Positions 8,956 to 18,655 are shown, numbered from the stretch's first letter. The stretch is DNA of 64,000 bases from Legionella santicrucis (GCF_001468135.1 NZ_LNYU01000005.1:1-64000), one strand, 5' to 3'. Made by a program: numbers and translations. The notes: generated from the sequence alone by a model not told the origin.

Positions 8956-9393
8956 ATGAACCTATGGAAGCGAGCTTGTGGTCTTGTTCTTGCTACTTTT
9001 TATTTCCCTGCGGTACTAGCTGCATCCCAAGCCCCAGTTGGTAACTGGGTTACTGTAGATGATAAAACTGGCGCCAAGAGAGCGGTTGTTACTATTACTG
9101 AATCTGGTGGGGTGTTAAGTGGTGTTATTGATAAAGTATATCCTCAACCAGGTGATACTGGGATTTGTGAAAATTGTCCTGGCTCTTTTAAAGGGAAAAA
9201 AGTAGTAGGGCTTCGATTTATGTGGGGATTAAAGAAAGAAGGGGATAATGAATGGAGTGGTGGCTCTATTTTGGATCCTAAAACGGGTAAAATTTATCGT
9301 GCTAAGCTCACTGCCCAAGGAAGTGAACTTTTGGTTCGAGGGTATATTGGAATTTCTTTATTAGGCCGTACTCAAGTCTGGCATAAAGAATAG
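8956..9393 (+). CDS. Periplasmic DUF2147 family protein
   Basis: This secreted protein of about 145 residues starts with a signal peptide (MNLWKRACG, hydrophobic stretch, cleavage after VLAA). The mature part is a small beta-rich domain with the DUF2147 signature: GNWVTVDDKTG, a paired cysteine segment GICENCPG, and WSGGSILDPKTGKIY. The family is widespread in proteobacterial periplasms and its biochemical function is not established. An upstream ATG at 8944 is in frame, but GGAGA at 8946-8950 is well spaced for the ATG at 8956, which also gives a more canonical signal peptide. It follows the helicase gene by about 70 bases and may be co-transcribed with it. Confidence 0.8.
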   Translation: MNLWKRACGLVLATFYFPAVLAASQAPVGNWVTVDDKTGAKRAVVTITESGGVLSGVIDKVYPQPGDTGICENCPGSFKGKKVVGLRFMWGLKKEGDNEWSGGSILDPKTGKIYRAKLTAQGSELLVRGYIGISLLGRTQVWHKE

Positions 9394-9434
9394 AGCTATG
9401 TTATAAGCAATATTGAGATTCTAGGATAATTGCT

Positions 9435-9467
9435 CCCGAATAACATTTATTCGGGATGACATCTTTT
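9435..9467 (+). terminator. Terminator-like palindrome upstream of dnaB
   Basis: A 9-bp perfect stem (CCCGAATAA 9435-9443 with TTATTCGGG 9447-9455) has a tight 3-nt loop and is followed after 7 bases by TTTTT (9463-9467). It probably ends the DUF2147 transcript. Confidence 0.55.
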
Positions 9468-9517
9468 TAAAAGAACATTACAATACATTTTGTTCTAATT
9501 TTCATTGTATCATTGCC

Positions 9518-10900
9518 ATGTATGAGCTGCAAAATTCCAAAAAAACGGTTGATCCATTAAAACGCCCACCCCATTCAGTGGAGGCGGAGCAATCCATTAT
9601 AGGTGGATTGATGTTGGATAATCAGGTTTGGGATAAAATTAGCCATAAGCTTTGCGAAACTGATTTTTATCGTACGGAACATCGGATTTTATTTCGAGCC
9701 ATTTCTGCATTAGCAAAAAAAGATCAGCCTTTTGACGTAGTCACTTTACTTGATGCCTTAACATCACATAATGAATTAGATGACGCAGGTGGCGAAGCCT
9801 ATTTATTTGAACTTGCTAATAATACACCAAGTGTTGCTAACATATCGGCTTATGCTGAGATAGTTCGTGAAAAATCAGTACAAAGACAACTTATTGCCGT
9901 AGCAACAGAAATTGCTGATTCGGCATATAATCCTGGCGGTAGAGAAGTTCCTGAGTTACTCGATTTAGCTGAAACTAAAGTATTTGCAATAGGTGAGCAA
10001 ACAGGAGGAGATGGTGGTCCTGAAAACATAAAATCCATTTTGGTCCGTGCAGTAGAAAAAATCGATGCACTTTATCACAGCGGAGATGCGATTACTGGCT
10101 TGGCCACGGGTTTATCTGATTTAGATGAAATGACTTCTGGATTACAGCCATCTGACTTAGTCATTGTTGCAGGTCGCCCTTCCATGGGTAAAACTACTTT
10201 AGTGATGAATATGGCAGAACATGCTGCAATTAAGTCGGGTAAACCTGTACTGGTTTTTTCTATGGAAATGCCTGCGGATTCTTTGGCCATGAGAATGATG
10301 TCTTCATTAGGCCGTATCGATCAGCACAAAATTAGGACTGGAAAACTTGATGATGATGATTGGCCTCGAGTCACTTCAGCTGTGCACATGCTTTCAGAAG
10401 CGCCTTTGTTTATCGATGATACTCCAGCCTTAAGCCCTGGAGAAATGCGGGCTCGTGCTAGACGTTTAGCTAAAGAACATGGTTCATTGGGACTTATTGT
10501 AGTGGATTATTTGCAATTAATGAAAGTACCTGGATTTAGCGCAGATAACAGAACTGCAGAGATCTCTGAAATTTCCCGCAGTCTTAAGTCATTGGCTAAA
10601 GAATTGCAGGTACCTGTAATTGCTTTATCTCAATTAAACCGAAGTTTGGAGCAACGTGCGGATAAACGGCCAGTTATGTCTGACTTGCGAGAATCAGGGG
10701 CAATCGAACAAGACGCTGATTTAATCTGTTTTATTTATAGAGATGAAGTTTATTATGAAGACAGTCCTGATAAAGGTACTGCAGAAATAATTGTGGCTAA
10801 ACAAAGAAATGGTCCTATTGGTAAGGTGCGTGTGGCCTTTATAGGTAAATACACGCGTTTTGAAGATTTAGCTTATACTGGTTATCAAGGAGTAGATTGA
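9518..10900 (+). CDS. dnaB: Replicative DNA helicase DnaB
   Basis: This 460-residue hexameric 5'-3' helicase unwinds DNA at the replication fork and recruits primase. The N-terminal domain starts with [19 protein letters not shown], the usual DnaB opening. The RecA-like C-terminal domain carries Walker A GRPSMGKT (219-226), the FSMEM segment, Walker [11 protein letters not shown] and the [11 protein letters not shown] region with the arginine finger. Length matches E. coli DnaB. No clear Shine-Dalgarno precedes the ATG at 9518, but no alternative start fits the family better. The stop codon lies one base before the alr start, so the two are translated from one message, an arrangement often seen in gammaproteobacteria. 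Confidence 0.97.
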   Translation: MYELQNSKKTVDPLKRPPHSVEAEQSIIGGLMLDNQVWDKISHKLCETDFYRTEHRILFRAISALAKKDQPFDVVTLLDALTSHNELDDAGGEAYLFELANNTPSVANISAYAEIVREKSVQRQLIAVATEIADSAYNPGGREVPELLDLAETKVFAIGEQTGGDGGPENIKSILVRAVEKIDALYHSGDAITGLATGLSDLDEMTSGLQPSDLVIVAGRPSMGKTTLVMNMAEHAAIKSGKPVLVFSMEMPADSLAMRMMSSLGRIDQHKIRTGKLDDDDWPRVTSAVHMLSEAPLFIDDTPALSPGEMRARARRLAKEHGSLGLIVVDYLQLMKVPGFSADNRTAEISEISRSLKSLAKELQVPVIALSQLNRSLEQRADKRPVMSDLRESGAIEQDADLICFIYRDEVYYEDSPDKGTAEIIVAKQRNGPIGKVRVAFIGKYTRFEDLAYTGYQGVD

Positions 10901-10901
10901 A

Positions 10902-11981
10902 GTGTCAAGACCTACTAGATTGGTAATAGAGCCAAGTGCCTTACTCCATAATTTAGAGCAAATAAGACGGTTTGCCCCAAGCAAGAAAATAATTGCGATG
11001 GTCAAGGCAAATGCTTATGGTTGTGGTGTACATGTTGTGGCCCCAGTATTAGAAGGGCATGTTGATGCTTTTGGGGTTGCTTGTATTGAGGAGGCTTTAA
11101 TTCTCCATAAGATAGGCTGTCGTACTCCTTGTATTCTTTTTCAAGGTGTATTTAGCCCTGATGAATTTAAAACAGTGGCTCAACATCAATTTGGATGTGT
11201 CATCCATCAACCTCATCAATTACAATGGCTTTTAAATACCCCTTTAAGTAAGCCTATTAAATTATGGGTTAAGGTCAATACAGGTATGCACCGTTTAGGC
11301 TTTAAACCTCAAGAATTACACGAAGTAATGGATGCATTACAAACTTGCCCTTGGGTAGATAAAGATATTGGTTTGATGACTCATTTAGCGTGTGCGGATG
11401 AGCCAGAGCGTATGGAAAATTTTCAGCAAATTTCCTTATTTGAGAATATTTCTGTTGCCGGATTTAGTCAACGAAGTGTTGCTAACTCAGCAGCTATTAT
11501 TTCTTTTCCACAAACGCATGCAGATGTGGTGAGGCCTGGCATTATGCTTTATGGCGTATCGCCTTTTGCCAGCCAGACAGCGATAGAACTGGGTTTGCTA
11601 CCAGTAATGCGCTTTGTATCAGCAATCAGCGCAGTGCATCATAATCCCCCTTTAGCTCCAGTAGGATACAGTGGTATTTGGAAAAGTGAAAAACCTTCTG
11701 TTATTGGCATTGTTGCTGCGGGTTATGGGGATGGTTATCCACGACATATTGCTGAAAATACTCCAGTGTGGGTCCAAGGTAAGGAAGTGCCTATCGTAGG
11801 GCGAGTATCAATGGATATGCTGGCTGTAGATTTAACGGATCATCCAGAGGTTAGGCCTGGAGCACCAGTTGAGCTCTGGGGAAAGCACATTTTAGTTGAG
11901 CGAGTTGCACAAGCAGCGGGCACATCAGGCTATGAATTGCTGTGCCAAATTTCTGAGCGAGTACGCCATGGCAGATTGTAG
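10902..11981 (+). CDS. alr: Alanine racemase
   Basis: It interconverts L- and D-alanine with pyridoxal phosphate, supplying D-Ala for peptidoglycan. The 359 residues show the PLP lysine at Lys35 in [10 protein letters not shown], the barrel motif [19 protein letters not shown], and the C-terminal catalytic Tyr in VGYSGIW followed by [10 protein letters not shown] and GRVSMDML. The start is GTG at 10902; AGGAG at 10888-10892 inside the end of dnaB supplies the ribosome site. It is co-transcribed with dnaB. All key residues are present. Confidence 0.95.
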   Translation: MSRPTRLVIEPSALLHNLEQIRRFAPSKKIIAMVKANAYGCGVHVVAPVLEGHVDAFGVACIEEALILHKIGCRTPCILFQGVFSPDEFKTVAQHQFGCVIHQPHQLQWLLNTPLSKPIKLWVKVNTGMHRLGFKPQELHEVMDALQTCPWVDKDIGLMTHLACADEPERMENFQQISLFENISVAGFSQRSVANSAAIISFPQTHADVVRPGIMLYGVSPFASQTAIELGLLPVMRFVSAISAVHHNPPLAPVGYSGIWKSEKPSVIGIVAAGYGDGYPRHIAENTPVWVQGKEVPIVGRVSMDMLAVDLTDHPEVRPGAPVELWGKHILVERVAQAAGTSGYELLCQISERVRHGRL

Positions 11982-12111
11982 CATTAGCAATTGATGTTGT
12001 GTTCCTTATTGAGATCTTATACAGAGATGATCTTTATAACTATGGATAATAACTGAACGTGGTGTTAGAATGAGAACCGATTTTGTAACCTTATTTAAAT
12101 GGTGATATGTT

Positions 12112-12558
12112 ATGAAAAAGCTAGCTGTTGCATCATTGTCTTTATTTTTGGTGGGTTGCGGACCAGTAACTCATGAAGACGTAGGCACTATTTCAGGTGG
12201 CGTTATCGGTGGATTGATTGGAAGTCAATTTGGTGGTGGATCAGCAGCAAGAATGGCTGCAGCAGCAGGTGGTGCCATTGTTGGTGCCTACTTGGGTGGC
12301 CAAATTGGTAAAACCATGGATAAGGTAGATCGAATGGAAATGCAACGCGCGTTAGAAACTGCTCCTACAGGTAAAGCGGTAAATTGGTCGAATCCTGATA
12401 CAGGATACAGATATTCAGTACAACCAACCCGTACTTATTATCGTGAGCGCTTGCCTTGCCGTGAGTATATTACTAAAGCAGTTATTGATGGAAAAACAGA
12501 AACATTACGTGGTAGCGCATGTCGTCAGCCTGATGGCACGTGGCATGTTGTGAACTAA
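12112..12558 (+). CDS. Glycine-zipper outer-membrane lipoprotein (17-kDa surface antigen type)
   Basis: This 148-residue lipoprotein has a short signal sequence ending in the lipobox LVGC (acylated Cys16). It is followed by a glycine-zipper helix pair (GGVIGGLIGSQFGGG and AAAGGAIVGAYLGGQIG, about 28-68), which inserts in membranes. The C-terminal domain (VNWSNPDTGYRYSVQPTRTY, then CREY and ACRQPDGTWHVV) matches the Rickettsia 17-kDa antigen/RcpA-like group, with two cysteines that could form a disulfide. The role is probably structural in the outer membrane. It is transcribed alone, 130 bases after alr. Confidence 0.8.
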   Translation: MKKLAVASLSLFLVGCGPVTHEDVGTISGGVIGGLIGSQFGGGSAARMAAAAGGAIVGAYLGGQIGKTMDKVDRMEMQRALETAPTGKAVNWSNPDTGYRYSVQPTRTYYRERLPCREYITKAVIDGKTETLRGSACRQPDGTWHVVN

Positions 12559-12590
12559 ATAATCTTAAAATCACAGTTGATTTGTTTTTT

Positions 12591-12614
12591 GTAGCCTGAA
12601 AAATTTCAGGCTAC
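12591..12614. terminator. Palindrome between convergent genes
   Basis: GTAGCCTGAA pairs with TTCAGGCTAC to make a 10-bp stem with an AAAT loop, between the lipoprotein gene and the minus-strand small membrane protein gene. Neither flank has a strong U-run, so it is called from stem strength and convergent position. Confidence 0.5.
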
Positions 12615-12621
12615 GTGAGTG

Positions 12622-12921
12622 CTATTTCACTATTTCATCTTTATTTTTATTACAGCAGATGCATTTGCAGCAACTGAACAAATTATAGAGCCAGGCAATA
12701 AGAAAACCAGCTATAAACGCATCAATAAAACCTACAATTCCTCCCAAGATACTGCCTTTGATTGAAGGTGCATAACCAGGGTATAACGAACCGACAGCCA
12801 AGACAAAAGCATGTCCATAAGTATAATAATAAGCGAGCAATCCTAAAATGAATATGGATATACCCCATAGAACTCCAAATGCGAGGCCTAAAGCTACAGG
12901 ATTTAATTGGCAACCTTTCAT
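12622..12921 (-). CDS. Small membrane protein of the chromosomal holin-like family
   Basis: This 99-residue protein has two or three hydrophobic helices: LGLAFGVLWGISIFILGLLA (about 11-30), a middle glycine-rich stretch, and GIVGFIDAFIAGFLIAWLYN (about 60-80). The pattern NP.ALGLAFGVLWG..., SLYPGYAPS and GFIDAFI.G...AWLYN matches short chromosomal proteins commonly labelled bacteriophage holin, although no phage genes are nearby. The C-terminal tail is unusual: FSCCKCICCNKNK packs five cysteines into seven residues before a charged end, which could bind metal or be acylated. A good ribosome site (GGGAG) precedes the start. Function is unknown. Confidence 0.6.
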   Translation of the reverse strand: MKGCQLNPVALGLAFGVLWGISIFILGLLAYYYTYGHAFVLAVGSLYPGYAPSIKGSILGGIVGFIDAFIAGFLIAWLYNLFSCCKCICCNKNKDEIVK

Positions 12922-12940
12922 ATTTGTTTCTCCCTGTACT

Positions 12941-12964
12941 AAACCCCAATAATGGGGTTTTATG
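12941..12964 (+). terminator. Short GC hairpin with T-run
   Basis: AAACCCCA (12941-12948) pairs with TGGGGTTT (12953-12960) around a 4-nt loop and runs into TTTT on the plus strand. It lies between dapE and the small membrane protein gene, both on the minus strand, so it could act on dapE read-through only through the Ts inside its own stem. Confidence 0.4.
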
Positions 12965-13102
12965 CGTGATATTCAAAATGAATTAAAGATTACTCTGTTA
13001 AAAGGGGGGGATTAAAATGTTCCAATTAGCGTGGTTGGTCCGGTGTCTTTACTCCCTTTTGTCCTGTACTCCTTAATTTCTCTGAAAGTATAGACTAAAG
13101 AA

Positions 13103-14272
13103 TTACTTAATGAATAATTTTTCACAAATTAAAAAATATAAAGCTTCTAATTGCTCTAATTGGTTTAGGGAAATATGTTCATTAACTTGATGAATTGTTG
13201 CATTTACAAGCCCAAGCTCTATAACTTCAACACCATAGGGCGCTATAAAACGACCATCTGACGTGCCTCCACTTGTAGAAAGCTCCGGTGGATTTCCGGT
13301 GATGTCGGTGACTGCTTCTTTGCAACTTTCGAGTAAGGTACCATGAGCCGTTAAAAAAGGTTCACCACTGAGGCGCCATTCGATGACTGGGTTAAGATTA
13401 AATTCTTGAAAGGTAGACATCACTTTTTCTTTTAACGCATGATGGGTCTGTTCTGTTGAATATCTGAAATTAAGATGCAACACCAGCTCACCAGGGATGA
13501 TGTTTGCCGCGTGGCCACCAGAATACATATGGGTGATTTGCATGGTGGTAGGTGGAAAATGGGTATTGCCTTGATCCCATACAGTGGTTGTGAGCTTAGT
13601 CAGTACAGGGCTCATTTTATGGATTGGGTTATCTGCCAAATGAGGATAGGCGACATGTCCCTGTTTCCCATGGACACTGATTTTTGCGCTCAGTGACCCA
13701 CGCCTGCCAATTTTAATGACATCACCAATGGTATGAGTACTTGAAGGCTCACCTACGACGCAGTAATCAATATGAATACCTTGATTTGCTAAAAGCTGCA
13801 TCACGTAAGGTGTACCCATATCATAATCTTCGCCCTCTTCAGCACTTGTTATCAGAAAGCCTAATCTTCCGTGAAATTGGGGGTATGTTTTAACAAAGCG
13901 TTGGGCCATTAAGAGCATGCACGCTAGACTGCCCTTCATATCAGCTACCCCTCGTCCATAGAGCAGTCCATCTCGATTTTCGAGTACAAACGGATCGGTC
14001 AACCATTTTGTAATTTCGCCAATTGGAACTACATCGGTGTGACCGGCAAAGACTAAAAGAGGACCAGTGTCGCCGTAGGATGCAAAAAAATTAGATACAG
14101 GGCCTTGATTCATTCGTTGGCAAACAAACCCGACTTGCTCTAAAAATTGAATCATAAACTCCTGACATCCAGCATCTTCTGGGGTAATCGAGGGAAAACT
14201 AATAAGTATGTCTAAGATTTTTTGTAATTCTTCAAGACGATGAGAAGATACAATTTCTGAGGATTGAGTCAT
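13103..14272 (-). CDS. dapE: Succinyl-diaminopimelate desuccinylase
   Basis: It cleaves N-succinyl-LL-diaminopimelate to LL-DAP in the lysine and peptidoglycan branch. It belongs to the M20 metallo-hydrolases with a di-zinc site: the His in FAGHTDVVP, the bridging Asp in GRGVADMKG, the Glu pair in SAEEGED, and later VGEPSS and a C-terminal His in NATIHQVNE. The 389 residues are close to the family length (about 375). It starts one base after the dapD stop, so the pair forms a tight translational unit carrying two steps of the succinylase pathway in order. Cytosolic. Confidence 0.95.
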   Translation of the reverse strand: MTQSSEIVSSHRLEELQKILDILISFPSITPEDAGCQEFMIQFLEQVGFVCQRMNQGPVSNFFASYGDTGPLLVFAGHTDVVPIGEITKWLTDPFVLENRDGLLYGRGVADMKGSLACMLLMAQRFVKTYPQFHGRLGFLITSAEEGEDYDMGTPYVMQLLANQGIHIDYCVVGEPSSTHTIGDVIKIGRRGSLSAKISVHGKQGHVAYPHLADNPIHKMSPVLTKLTTTVWDQGNTHFPPTTMQITHMYSGGHAANIIPGELVLHLNFRYSTEQTHHALKEKVMSTFQEFNLNPVIEWRLSGEPFLTAHGTLLESCKEAVTDITGNPPELSTSGGTSDGRFIAPYGVEVIELGLVNATIHQVNEHISLNQLEQLEALYFLICEKLFIK

Positions 14273-14273
14273 A

Positions 14274-15095
14274 TTAATTGGCTCTCAGTAATTCATTGAT
14301 GCTCACTTTCGCTCTTGTTTTTTCATCTACTTGCTTTACGATGACGGCGCAATACAAACTATAATTTTTATCGTCACTGGGTAAACTCCCTGCAACAACT
14401 ACTGAGCCTTCTGGGATTCGTCCATAAGTGACTTCACCGGTGAGTCGATTGTATATTTTAGTACTTTGTCCTAGGTAAACCCCCATAGATAAAACTGAAT
14501 TGCGTTCTACTATAACTCCTTCAACCACTTCTGAGCGGGCACCGATAAAACAATTATCTTCAATTATTGTAGGATTAGCTTGCAAGGGTTCAAGAACCCC
14601 ACCAATACCCACTCCACCTGAAAGATGAACATTTTTACCAATTTGGGCACAAGAACCTACAGTTGCCCAAGTATCTACCATGACCCCTTCATCAATATAA
14701 GCACCTACATTCACATAAGAGGGCATCAAAACACAGCTTTTTGCAATGTAGGCACCTTTACGGACTATAGCATGAGGGACTACTCGTACCCCAGTTTGTT
14801 TAAATTGCTCTTCGGTATAATTATTGTATTTGAGAGGTACTTTGTCATAAAACTGACAAAAACCGGAATCAATGATTTGGTTGGGATTCAGTTTAAATGA
14901 TAGGAGAACGGCTTTTTTTATCCACTGATGAACAACCCATTCGTTATTTATTTTTTCTGCAACACGAAGTTGGCCATTGTCGAGGCAAGAAAGTACTTCA
15001 CTAATTGCGGTGATGAGTTCATGCGTTGCTGTATCAGTAGATAAAGTTTGGCGTTGCTCAAATGCTTGTTCAATTAGGGTTTGTAACGTGTGCAT
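14274..15095 (-). CDS. dapD: Tetrahydrodipicolinate N-succinyltransferase
   Basis: It transfers a succinyl group from succinyl-CoA to tetrahydrodipicolinate, the committed step of the succinylase lysine/DAP route. At 273 residues it matches the E. coli enzyme (274). The C-terminal two thirds show the left-handed beta-helix of hexapeptide transferases, with repeated (I/V)G.. and V... steps: [39 protein letters not shown] and [15 protein letters not shown]. It forms a trimer in the family. It lies 114 bases downstream of the PLP enzyme gene and directly upstream of dapE on the same strand. Confidence 0.96.
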   Translation of the reverse strand: MHTLQTLIEQAFEQRQTLSTDTATHELITAISEVLSCLDNGQLRVAEKINNEWVVHQWIKKAVLLSFKLNPNQIIDSGFCQFYDKVPLKYNNYTEEQFKQTGVRVVPHAIVRKGAYIAKSCVLMPSYVNVGAYIDEGVMVDTWATVGSCAQIGKNVHLSGGVGIGGVLEPLQANPTIIEDNCFIGARSEVVEGVIVERNSVLSMGVYLGQSTKIYNRLTGEVTYGRIPEGSVVVAGSLPSDDKNYSLYCAVIVKQVDEKTRAKVSINELLRAN

Positions 15096-15209
15096 CTTTT
15101 TTTCCTGTGTATAATATTACCTGATGTTCGCTTTACTGCCATTATTTAAAGGTTTTCACAAGGTTGACAACAAGTTCTTTAAGTCAATGGCAGTTATGTT
15201 TAAATATTT

Positions 15210-16364
15210 TCAATCTTCAAACGCATATTTCAAATCAGCTTGTAAATCATCTAAATGTTCTATACCTACTGAAAGACGAATAAATCCGTCTTCTATTCCT
15301 AATGTTTTTCGTTGCTCTGGAGGGATTGAGGCATGGGTCATAATCGCAGGATGTTCAATCAAGCTTTCTACACCTCCAAGGCTTTCAGCCAAAGTAAATA
15401 ATTCACAGCGTGATAAAAATCGCTTAGCAGCATTTAGGCCGCCGTCAATAACCATGGAAATCATACCTCCAAAGCCATGCATTTGTTCTTTCGCAAGTTT
15501 ATATTGTGGGTGGCTTTCAAGCCCTGGATAAATGACTTTAATTACCTTGGGATGGCTATCGAGCCAATTTGCTAGATGATGAGCATTCTCGCAATGTCTT
15601 TGCATTCGCAAGGATAGAGTTTTTAAACTTCTTAAAACAAGAAAACTATCAAATGGACCAGCAATTCCTCCACATGAGTTATGGAGAAAAGCAAGTTTGT
15701 CTGCTAAGTTTGGATCATCACCGACAACTACAACTCCGCTGACTACATCAGAATGACCATTAAGGTATTTGGTGGCAGAATGAAGAACTATATCAAATCC
15801 TAGTTCAAGAGGACGTTGAATCCAGGGGGTTGCAAAGGTGTTGTCTGCAACAGCAATTAAATTATATTTTTTTGCGATTAATGCTATTTCACGTAAATTA
15901 GCGAGCTTTAGCATAGGATTAGAGGGAGTTTCAACCCAAAGCATGCGTGTTTTTGGTGTAATCGCTGCTTCTATTTTTTGTGAGTTCGACATATCGACAA
16001 ATGAAAAAGATAAGCCTGATGTACGTGTTTTAACTTTATCAAATAAGCGAAAAGTTCCTCCATATAAGTCATCCATGGCTACAACATGATCTCCAGCATC
16101 TAACAAGTCAATGACTGTATTAATTGCAGCCATTCCTGAGGCAAATGCAAAACCACGTACCCCTGACTCCAAACTAGCAATGCATCCTTCATAAGCTCCT
16201 CGGGTGGGATTATGTGTACGAGAATACTCATAGCCTAGATGCTCGCCTGGAGCACTTTGTTTGTATGTGGATGTAGCATAAATAGGAGTCATCACCGCAC
16301 CTGTACTTGGACAAGGTTCTTGGCCGGCATGTATCGCACGGGTATCAAAATGGTTTTTTTTCAT
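15210..16364 (-). CDS. Cystathionine gamma-synthase/lyase family PLP enzyme
   Basis: This 384-residue enzyme belongs to the Cys/Met metabolism PLP family. The Schiff-base lysine is Lys199 in SATKYLNGHSD. Other family marks are YSRTHNPTR (phosphate and active-site Tyr/Arg), FASGMAAI, VETPSNP, DNTFATP and the C-terminal LGGVESLIEHPAIMTH. This sequence type covers cystathionine gamma-synthase, gamma-lyase and beta-lyase; the ESLIEHPAIMTHASIP ending is typical of the synthase/lyase group. The exact reaction cannot be decided from motifs, so no symbol is given. It links cysteine and methionine metabolism and sits upstream of dapD-dapE. Confidence 0.85.
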   Translation of the reverse strand: MKKNHFDTRAIHAGQEPCPSTGAVMTPIYATSTYKQSAPGEHLGYEYSRTHNPTRGAYEGCIASLESGVRGFAFASGMAAINTVIDLLDAGDHVVAMDDLYGGTFRLFDKVKTRTSGLSFSFVDMSNSQKIEAAITPKTRMLWVETPSNPMLKLANLREIALIAKKYNLIAVADNTFATPWIQRPLELGFDIVLHSATKYLNGHSDVVSGVVVVGDDPNLADKLAFLHNSCGGIAGPFDSFLVLRSLKTLSLRMQRHCENAHHLANWLDSHPKVIKVIYPGLESHPQYKLAKEQMHGFGGMISMVIDGGLNAAKRFLSRCELFTLAESLGGVESLIEHPAIMTHASIPPEQRKTLGIEDGFIRLSVGIEHLDDLQADLKYAFED

Positions 16365-16555
16365 TGAGATCTATCCTTTTTAGATAACTTGATTCTTCTT
16401 CGTGTATTGTGAAGAGCGATCTTTTCAGACTAGTTGATGTAGGATATTCTAGTGGGGCTTATATGTACAGAAAAGTTTACCTTTCTAATGAGTAGGTGTG
16501 TTTTTTGTTGTAGCTTATTCAGACTTCGGTTTTTTATTAATCAGGGCGTTTGACA

Positions 16556-17065
16556 ATGAAATTTGATCTTCTTGCTTTGTTAACAGCAAAATACGCACAG
16601 TGGGTTATTATTGCTTTAATTTCTCTTTTTTCTTTATTGATCATTAGTGAATGGTCTACTTTATTTTTTTCTTCAAATGTTCAATCTCCATCTGAAACAA
16701 TAAATGAAGTACAAGTAACAAAGGTACAGAACTCCTTCGATGCTCTATTGCATACCTCATTATTTGGGGTTTATGTTTCTAATAATTTATCGAGTATTAA
16801 AAAATCAATGTTAAATGTAACGTTGGTCGGAATCTTATTTGCTAATAAAATAAATGATTCTCAAGTAATAATACGCTCTGCTAATGGTGAGGAAAAAAAC
16901 TATAAAATTGGTGATACAGTACCAGGCGACGCTGTAATTAAGCGTATTATGGCTACTGGAATTTTAGTGGATCGACGTGGTACTTTAGAGAGTTTAAGTT
17001 TACCTAAAAATGAATTAATCTTTGAGCCAGCAGCAAAGCCTTTGACAGAGGATAAGGATTTATGA
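16556..17065 (+). CDS. lspC: Type II secretion protein GspC/LspC
   Basis: This inner-membrane component of the type II secretion system connects the cytoplasmic-membrane platform to the secretin. The 169-residue protein has a short cytoplasmic N-terminus, one membrane helix (about 16-36) and a periplasmic homology-region domain: FGVYV, LNVTLVGILFAN, SQVIIRSANGEEKNYKIGD and VDRRGTLESLSL. It is shorter than many GspC proteins and lacks the PDZ or coiled-coil C-terminus, as in the short LspC form. A TTG at 16550 would add two residues; the ATG at 16556 with AGGG at 16543-16546 fits better. No other type II genes are adjacent, so lspC is unlinked. It overlaps the next gene by four bases. Confidence 0.75.
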   Translation: MKFDLLALLTAKYAQWVIIALISLFSLLIISEWSTLFFSSNVQSPSETINEVQVTKVQNSFDALLHTSLFGVYVSNNLSSIKKSMLNVTLVGILFANKINDSQVIIRSANGEEKNYKIGDTVPGDAVIKRIMATGILVDRRGTLESLSLPKNELIFEPAAKPLTEDKDL

Positions 17066-17388
17066 GACGTTTATTGGAATTATTAACTATTGTTGTTTTT
17101 GTTTTTACTCTTGGGGCTTGTGTTATATCCAGCGCCGTTAATTTGCGAGATGGCATCGATAGTTTTAGAGTTGAAGAGTACCGCAAAGCGTTTATCCGGT
17201 TAAAACCAGAGGCTGAAAAAGGCCAACCTGATGCTCAATATGCAGTAGGTTATATGTATTATTATGGTAAAGGCGTTGTAGAAGATCGTAAAAAAGCTTG
17301 GTTCTGGATCAATGCTGCAGCCAATTTAGGCCAGCCTGATGCAAAAGAAGCAATTCAAATTTTAGCCCGTGGCGGTTCTTTGAGTTAA
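17062..17388 (+). CDS. Sel1-repeat lipoprotein
   Basis: This 108-residue protein has a signal peptide with lipobox LGAC (Cys20), giving a membrane-anchored periplasmic protein. Residues 57-100 contain one clear Sel1-like repeat (DAQYAVGYMYYYGKGVVEDRKKAWFWINAAANLGQPDA) and the start of another. Such repeats form alpha-alpha solenoids for protein contacts. It overlaps lspC in an ATGA junction, so it is co-translated and may assist type II secretion or be co-regulated with it. The exact role is unknown. Confidence 0.75.
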   Translation: MRRLLELLTIVVFVFTLGACVISSAVNLRDGIDSFRVEEYRKAFIRLKPEAEKGQPDAQYAVGYMYYYGKGVVEDRKKAWFWINAAANLGQPDAKEAIQILARGGSLS

Positions 17389-17512
17389 ACTGAATCTACA
17401 TCACGGCTCTCAATAAAAAATGGAGATTTCGAATAAATGGAACGTAATTTGCTCACGTCCCACCTATTTATTGAGTCCCTTTATTTTGAGTGTCTCGCGC
17501 TGAAATAATGCT

Positions 17513-18655
17513 TCATAAGTTCTGAAATGTATTGTAGTGATAAGAGATTATTTTGCGGGTAGGTTGAGCTAATCCTAGAGAATTTAATTGTTCTTTTGCA
17601 AACCATTGCCCTTGATTTTCGGACAATTGCATGCCTAAAAATATGGTTTTTATACTTAGGGCATTAATTTCTAAATGGAAATGACTAAAACGATGTTTAA
17701 AAGCAAGTAATGGTTGGGGATGTTCACCCGATAAATCATAGTTTACTCGGATAAAATCCAAGGGGCATTCTTCTGTATCAATGCTTGGCAAACACCATAA
17801 ACCGCCCCATAATCCCACCGGAGGACGTTTTTCTAAATAGATATGCCCTTGCTCATTGTGTAAAACTAATAATTGCTGAAATTGGATTGGTATTGATTTT
17901 TTAATTTTTTTTGTAGGATACAAATATTGCTCTTTATGCTTAAATGCAAGGCAATCTTTTTGCAAGGGGCAATTAGAGCAATGGGGATTTTTGGTGGTGC
18001 AACAGGTGGCTCCTAAGTCCATAATTGCTTGGGTATAGTCAGCACAGTTTTCTTGAGACATGCAGGAATCAGCCAGTTCCCATAATGTTTTTTTGACTTG
18101 AGCTTGTTCTGGATAGCCTTTTATCCTAAAAAAGCGGGTTAAAACTCTTTTCACATTGCCATCCAAAATTGCTGCGGGCTTGTTAAATGCTTGCGATAAA
18201 ATAGCTGCTGCAGTGGAAGGGCCAATTCCTGGTAGTTCATTTAATAATTTATAATCATTCGGGAATATTCCCTGATGATGTTGCAAAATGATTTTTGCAG
18301 TTTGGTGAAGATTTCTAGCTCGGCTGTAGTATCCTAGTCCTGACCATAAAGAGAGCACATCATCTTCATGTGCGAGTGCTAGGGCACTAATATTGGGAAA
18401 GCGTTGCATAAAACGTTCAAAATAGGGAATAACCGTTTGAACTTGGGTTTGTTGCAGCATAATTTCGGAAATCCAAACCCCATAAGGAGTACGTGGATGT
18501 TGCCATGGTAGATTTTTACGACCATGAAGAGCAAACCAAAGAAGTAACGGTTTACTAAATTGCTCATATAATTTTTGTTTATTCACTCTTAATGATTCTT
18601 TGTGATGTTTTCTTGTTGACGTACTGTAAAAAAAGTAAGGGTTGAGGTCAATCAT
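17513..18655 (-). CDS. mutY: A/G-specific adenine DNA glycosylase
   Basis: It removes adenine mispaired with 8-oxoguanine. Key features of the 380-residue protein are LPWQ..RTPYGVWISEIMLQQTQV (catalytic Glu in SEIM), the helix-hairpin-helix LPGIGPSTAAAI, the catalytic Asp in LDGNVKRVLTR, and the 4Fe-4S loop Cys-x6-Cys-x2-Cys-x5-Cys in CTTKNPHCSNCPLQKDC. The C-terminal domain is NUDIX-like for 8-oxoG recognition. The ATG at 18655 gives about 23 residues more than usual; a GTG at 18586 would give a family-length protein. Neither has a convincing ribosome site, so the start is uncertain. Transcribed alone. Confidence 0.93.
   Translation of the reverse strand: MIDLNPYFFYSTSTRKHHKESLRVNKQKLYEQFSKPLLLWFALHGRKNLPWQHPRTPYGVWISEIMLQQTQVQTVIPYFERFMQRFPNISALALAHEDDVLSLWSGLGYYSRARNLHQTAKIILQHHQGIFPNDYKLLNELPGIGPSTAAAILSQAFNKPAAILDGNVKRVLTRFFRIKGYPEQAQVKKTLWELADSCMSQENCADYTQAIMDLGATCCTTKNPHCSNCPLQKDCLAFKHKEQYLYPTKKIKKSIPIQFQQLLVLHNEQGHIYLEKRPPVGLWGGLWCLPSIDTEECPLDFIRVNYDLSGEHPQPLLAFKHRFSHFHLEINALSIKTIFLGMQLSENQGQWFAKEQLNSLGLAQPTRKIISYHYNTFQNL

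Noticed and set aside
12622-12921. Prophage, suggested by a holin-like protein
   Set aside because: No other phage gene, integrase or attachment site is nearby; this family occurs as single chromosomal genes.
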